From Spartobacteria bacterium (GTDB taxonomy: Bacteria; Verrucomicrobiota; Verrucomicrobiae; Chthoniobacterales; UBA6821), in NCBI GenBank assembly GCA_003136515.1, contig PLEU01000215.1:823-17906 (forward strand): DNA of 17,084 bases. Direction: 5' to 3'. Made by a program: the position numbers and the translations under genes. The notes beneath the pieces were generated by a model. The model was not told where the DNA came from and did no database searches. It was given only the letters and a program-made list of their open reading frames with translations. Below are positions 15,901-17,084 of the stretch, piece after piece. The stretch's first letter is position 1. Every line of letters begins with the position of its first letter.

Positions 15901-17084
15901 TCACCCTCCGAATTCCGCGGGTTGTCCCGTAGCCTCGAGAACGGATAGCCAAAGATCTCCTTGGAGACCTACCTTGCGGCGGCGCACGGTTACCACGCTG
16001 ATCGGAAGATTCACATGGTGACCATGCCAGCGCCCGACAACCATGTTAGTCTTCCCAGCCATACCAGCGTGTACGGCGTGCTGGGCGAGGCGCAGACAGT
16101 AGATTGAATCCTGCGGAGATGCCGGCACGCTTCGGATAATGTAGCTGGGGTCGATATATTTCAGGTTAATCTCTCTACCCAGCGACTTGAAATGTGTCTC
16201 AATTTGCTTTTTCAGGAAAGGGCCGATGTCCCCAAACTTGGCATTGCCCGAGGCATCCTTTGCCGAAGGATCATTAACCATCAGATGTTGGCCCGCCCCT
16301 TCGGCCACAACGATTACGGCATGCCCGCGACCATCCAGGCGTCCCTCCAGACAGGCGAGAAGGCCGTTTTTACCCTCTAACTGAAAAGGGGATTCGGGAA
16401 TGAGGACGTAGTTCACGCAGTTATCAGCAATGGCGGCAAAGGCGGCGATAAAACCGGAATCGCGTCCCATGAGCTTTACAAGTCCCACACCGTTTGCATG
16501 GCCTTTGGCCTCACTGTGAGCGCAACGCACCACCCGTACGGCTTCGGCAAAGGCGGTTTCAAAGCCAAAGCTTTTGTCCATGTATTCGAGATCGTTGTCG
16601 ATGGTCTTGGGAATGCCAATAACGCTAATTTTAAGATCTCTAGCGGCTACTTCCGTGACTATGTCCTGAGCCCCCCGTAGAGTGCCGTCCCCCCCAATGA
16701 CAAAAAGGATGTCGATTTCAAGCCGGACGAGCTTGTCTACGATTTCCTTTTTTGACTGGGGGCCGCGCGATGTTCCTAAAATCGAGCCTCCATCGGTATG
16801 AATGTCACTGACGACATCGGGGGTCAGATTCTGGATCGGATGTTCATAACGGTCAATGAATCCCTCATAGCCGTAGGGTATGCCATAGATGCTCTTGACT
16901 CCGTAGGAATAGCTGAGAGTCATGACCAGACCACGGATCACATCGTTCAGTCCCGGACAAAGCCCCCCGCAACTCACGATGGCACATTTCGTCCTGACCG
17001 GATCGAAGAAAAGCCGTTCACGGGGACCTGAACGTTCAATCGTGATCGGGAGCCTAGCTCCTTCCAAATCCATCCAAATCCGGT
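15901..17084 (-). CDS. 6-phosphofructokinase, likely ATP-dependent group with GGDGT/PKTIDND motifs (5' end probably outside window)
   Basis: The enzyme phosphorylates fructose 6-phosphate in glycolysis. In the 390 residues counted from the ATG at 17073, the PFK motifs are clear: GGLCPGLNDVIRG (36-48), ILGTSRGPQ (98-106), GGDGTLRGA (127-135), PKTIDNDLE (155-163) and MGRDSGF (202-208). Gly rather than Asp in GGDGT favours ATP over pyrophosphate as donor, while the Lys in PKTIDND is shared with the PPi enzymes. This mix is typical of the Treponema TP0108/plant/trypanosomatid-like clade. The frame remains open to base 17084 (R-I-W before the Met), and relatives carry some 50 more N-terminal residues ending in GPREKLFFDP-like sequence. 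The true start is therefore probably beyond the window. No partner glycolytic gene is visible. Confidence 0.92.
   Translation of the reverse strand, partial: RIWMDLEGARLPITIERSGPRERLFFDPVRTKCAIVSCGGLCPGLNDVIRGLVMTLSYSYGVKSIYGIPYGYEGFIDRYEHPIQNLTPDVVSDIHTDGGSILGTSRGPQSKKEIVDKLVRLEIDILFVIGGDGTLRGAQDIVTEVAARDLKISVIGIPKTIDNDLEYMDKSFGFETAFAEAVRVVRCAHSEAKGHANGVGLVKLMGRDSGFIAAFAAIADNCVNYVLIPESPFQLEGKNGLLACLEGRLDGRGHAVIVVAEGAGQHLMVNDPSAKDASGNAKFGDIGPFLKKQIETHFKSLGREINLKYIDPSYIIRSVPASPQDSIYCLRLAQHAVHAGMAGKTNMVVGRWHGHHVNLPISVVTVRRRKVGLQGDLWLSVLEATGQPAEFGG

Overview
The window most resembles a chromosomal segment from a Verrucomicrobiota (PVC-group) bacterium. The clues are an exosortase fused to an EpsI-like domain next to a PEP-CTERM protein, a secreted GH95-like glycosidase-fold protein beside a Gfo/Idh/MocA oxidoreductase, and a phosphofructokinase of the GGDGT/PKTIDND type. 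Most starts have no clear Shine-Dalgarno sequence. This assignment rests on recognised families only; genus cannot be called. I saw no insertion sequence, prophage, tRNA, rRNA or CRISPR array.

Layout. (a) 1-1703, plus: the end of an RND efflux permease, then its periplasmic adaptor. A short hairpin plus T-run (1900-1919) follows. (b) 1982-6351, plus: a compact protein-sorting module made of an exosortase/EpsI fusion, a membrane-anchored TPR protein whose GTG start overlaps the exosortase stop, and a small secreted PEP-CTERM protein that is the likely local substrate. No polysaccharide-synthesis genes are present here. (c) 6496-11231: a secreted GH95-like protein (minus) divergent from a Gfo/Idh/MocA oxidoreductase (plus), which converges on an aldo/keto reductase (minus). 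This looks like a small carbohydrate-use neighbourhood. (d) 11380-13538, plus: a promoter, a THI-box (TPP) riboswitch with an unusual 3' half, and thiC for thiamin pyrimidine synthesis. (e) 13650-15849: two divergent VOC-fold genes; the plus-strand one overlaps a secreted alpha/beta-hydrolase gene by ATGA. (f) 15901-17084, minus: a 6-phosphofructokinase that runs off the right edge.

The observations most worth a second look are the thiC riboswitch, which keeps the pyrimidine-sensing half of the THI box but appears to lack the 3' strand of the P5 arm; the self-contained exosortase-TPR-PEP-CTERM module; the GH95-like protein whose expected catalytic positions look substituted; and the oxidoreductase with CQARMA in place of the usual EKP-type motif. 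All functional calls come from reading motifs by eye, and no database search was run.
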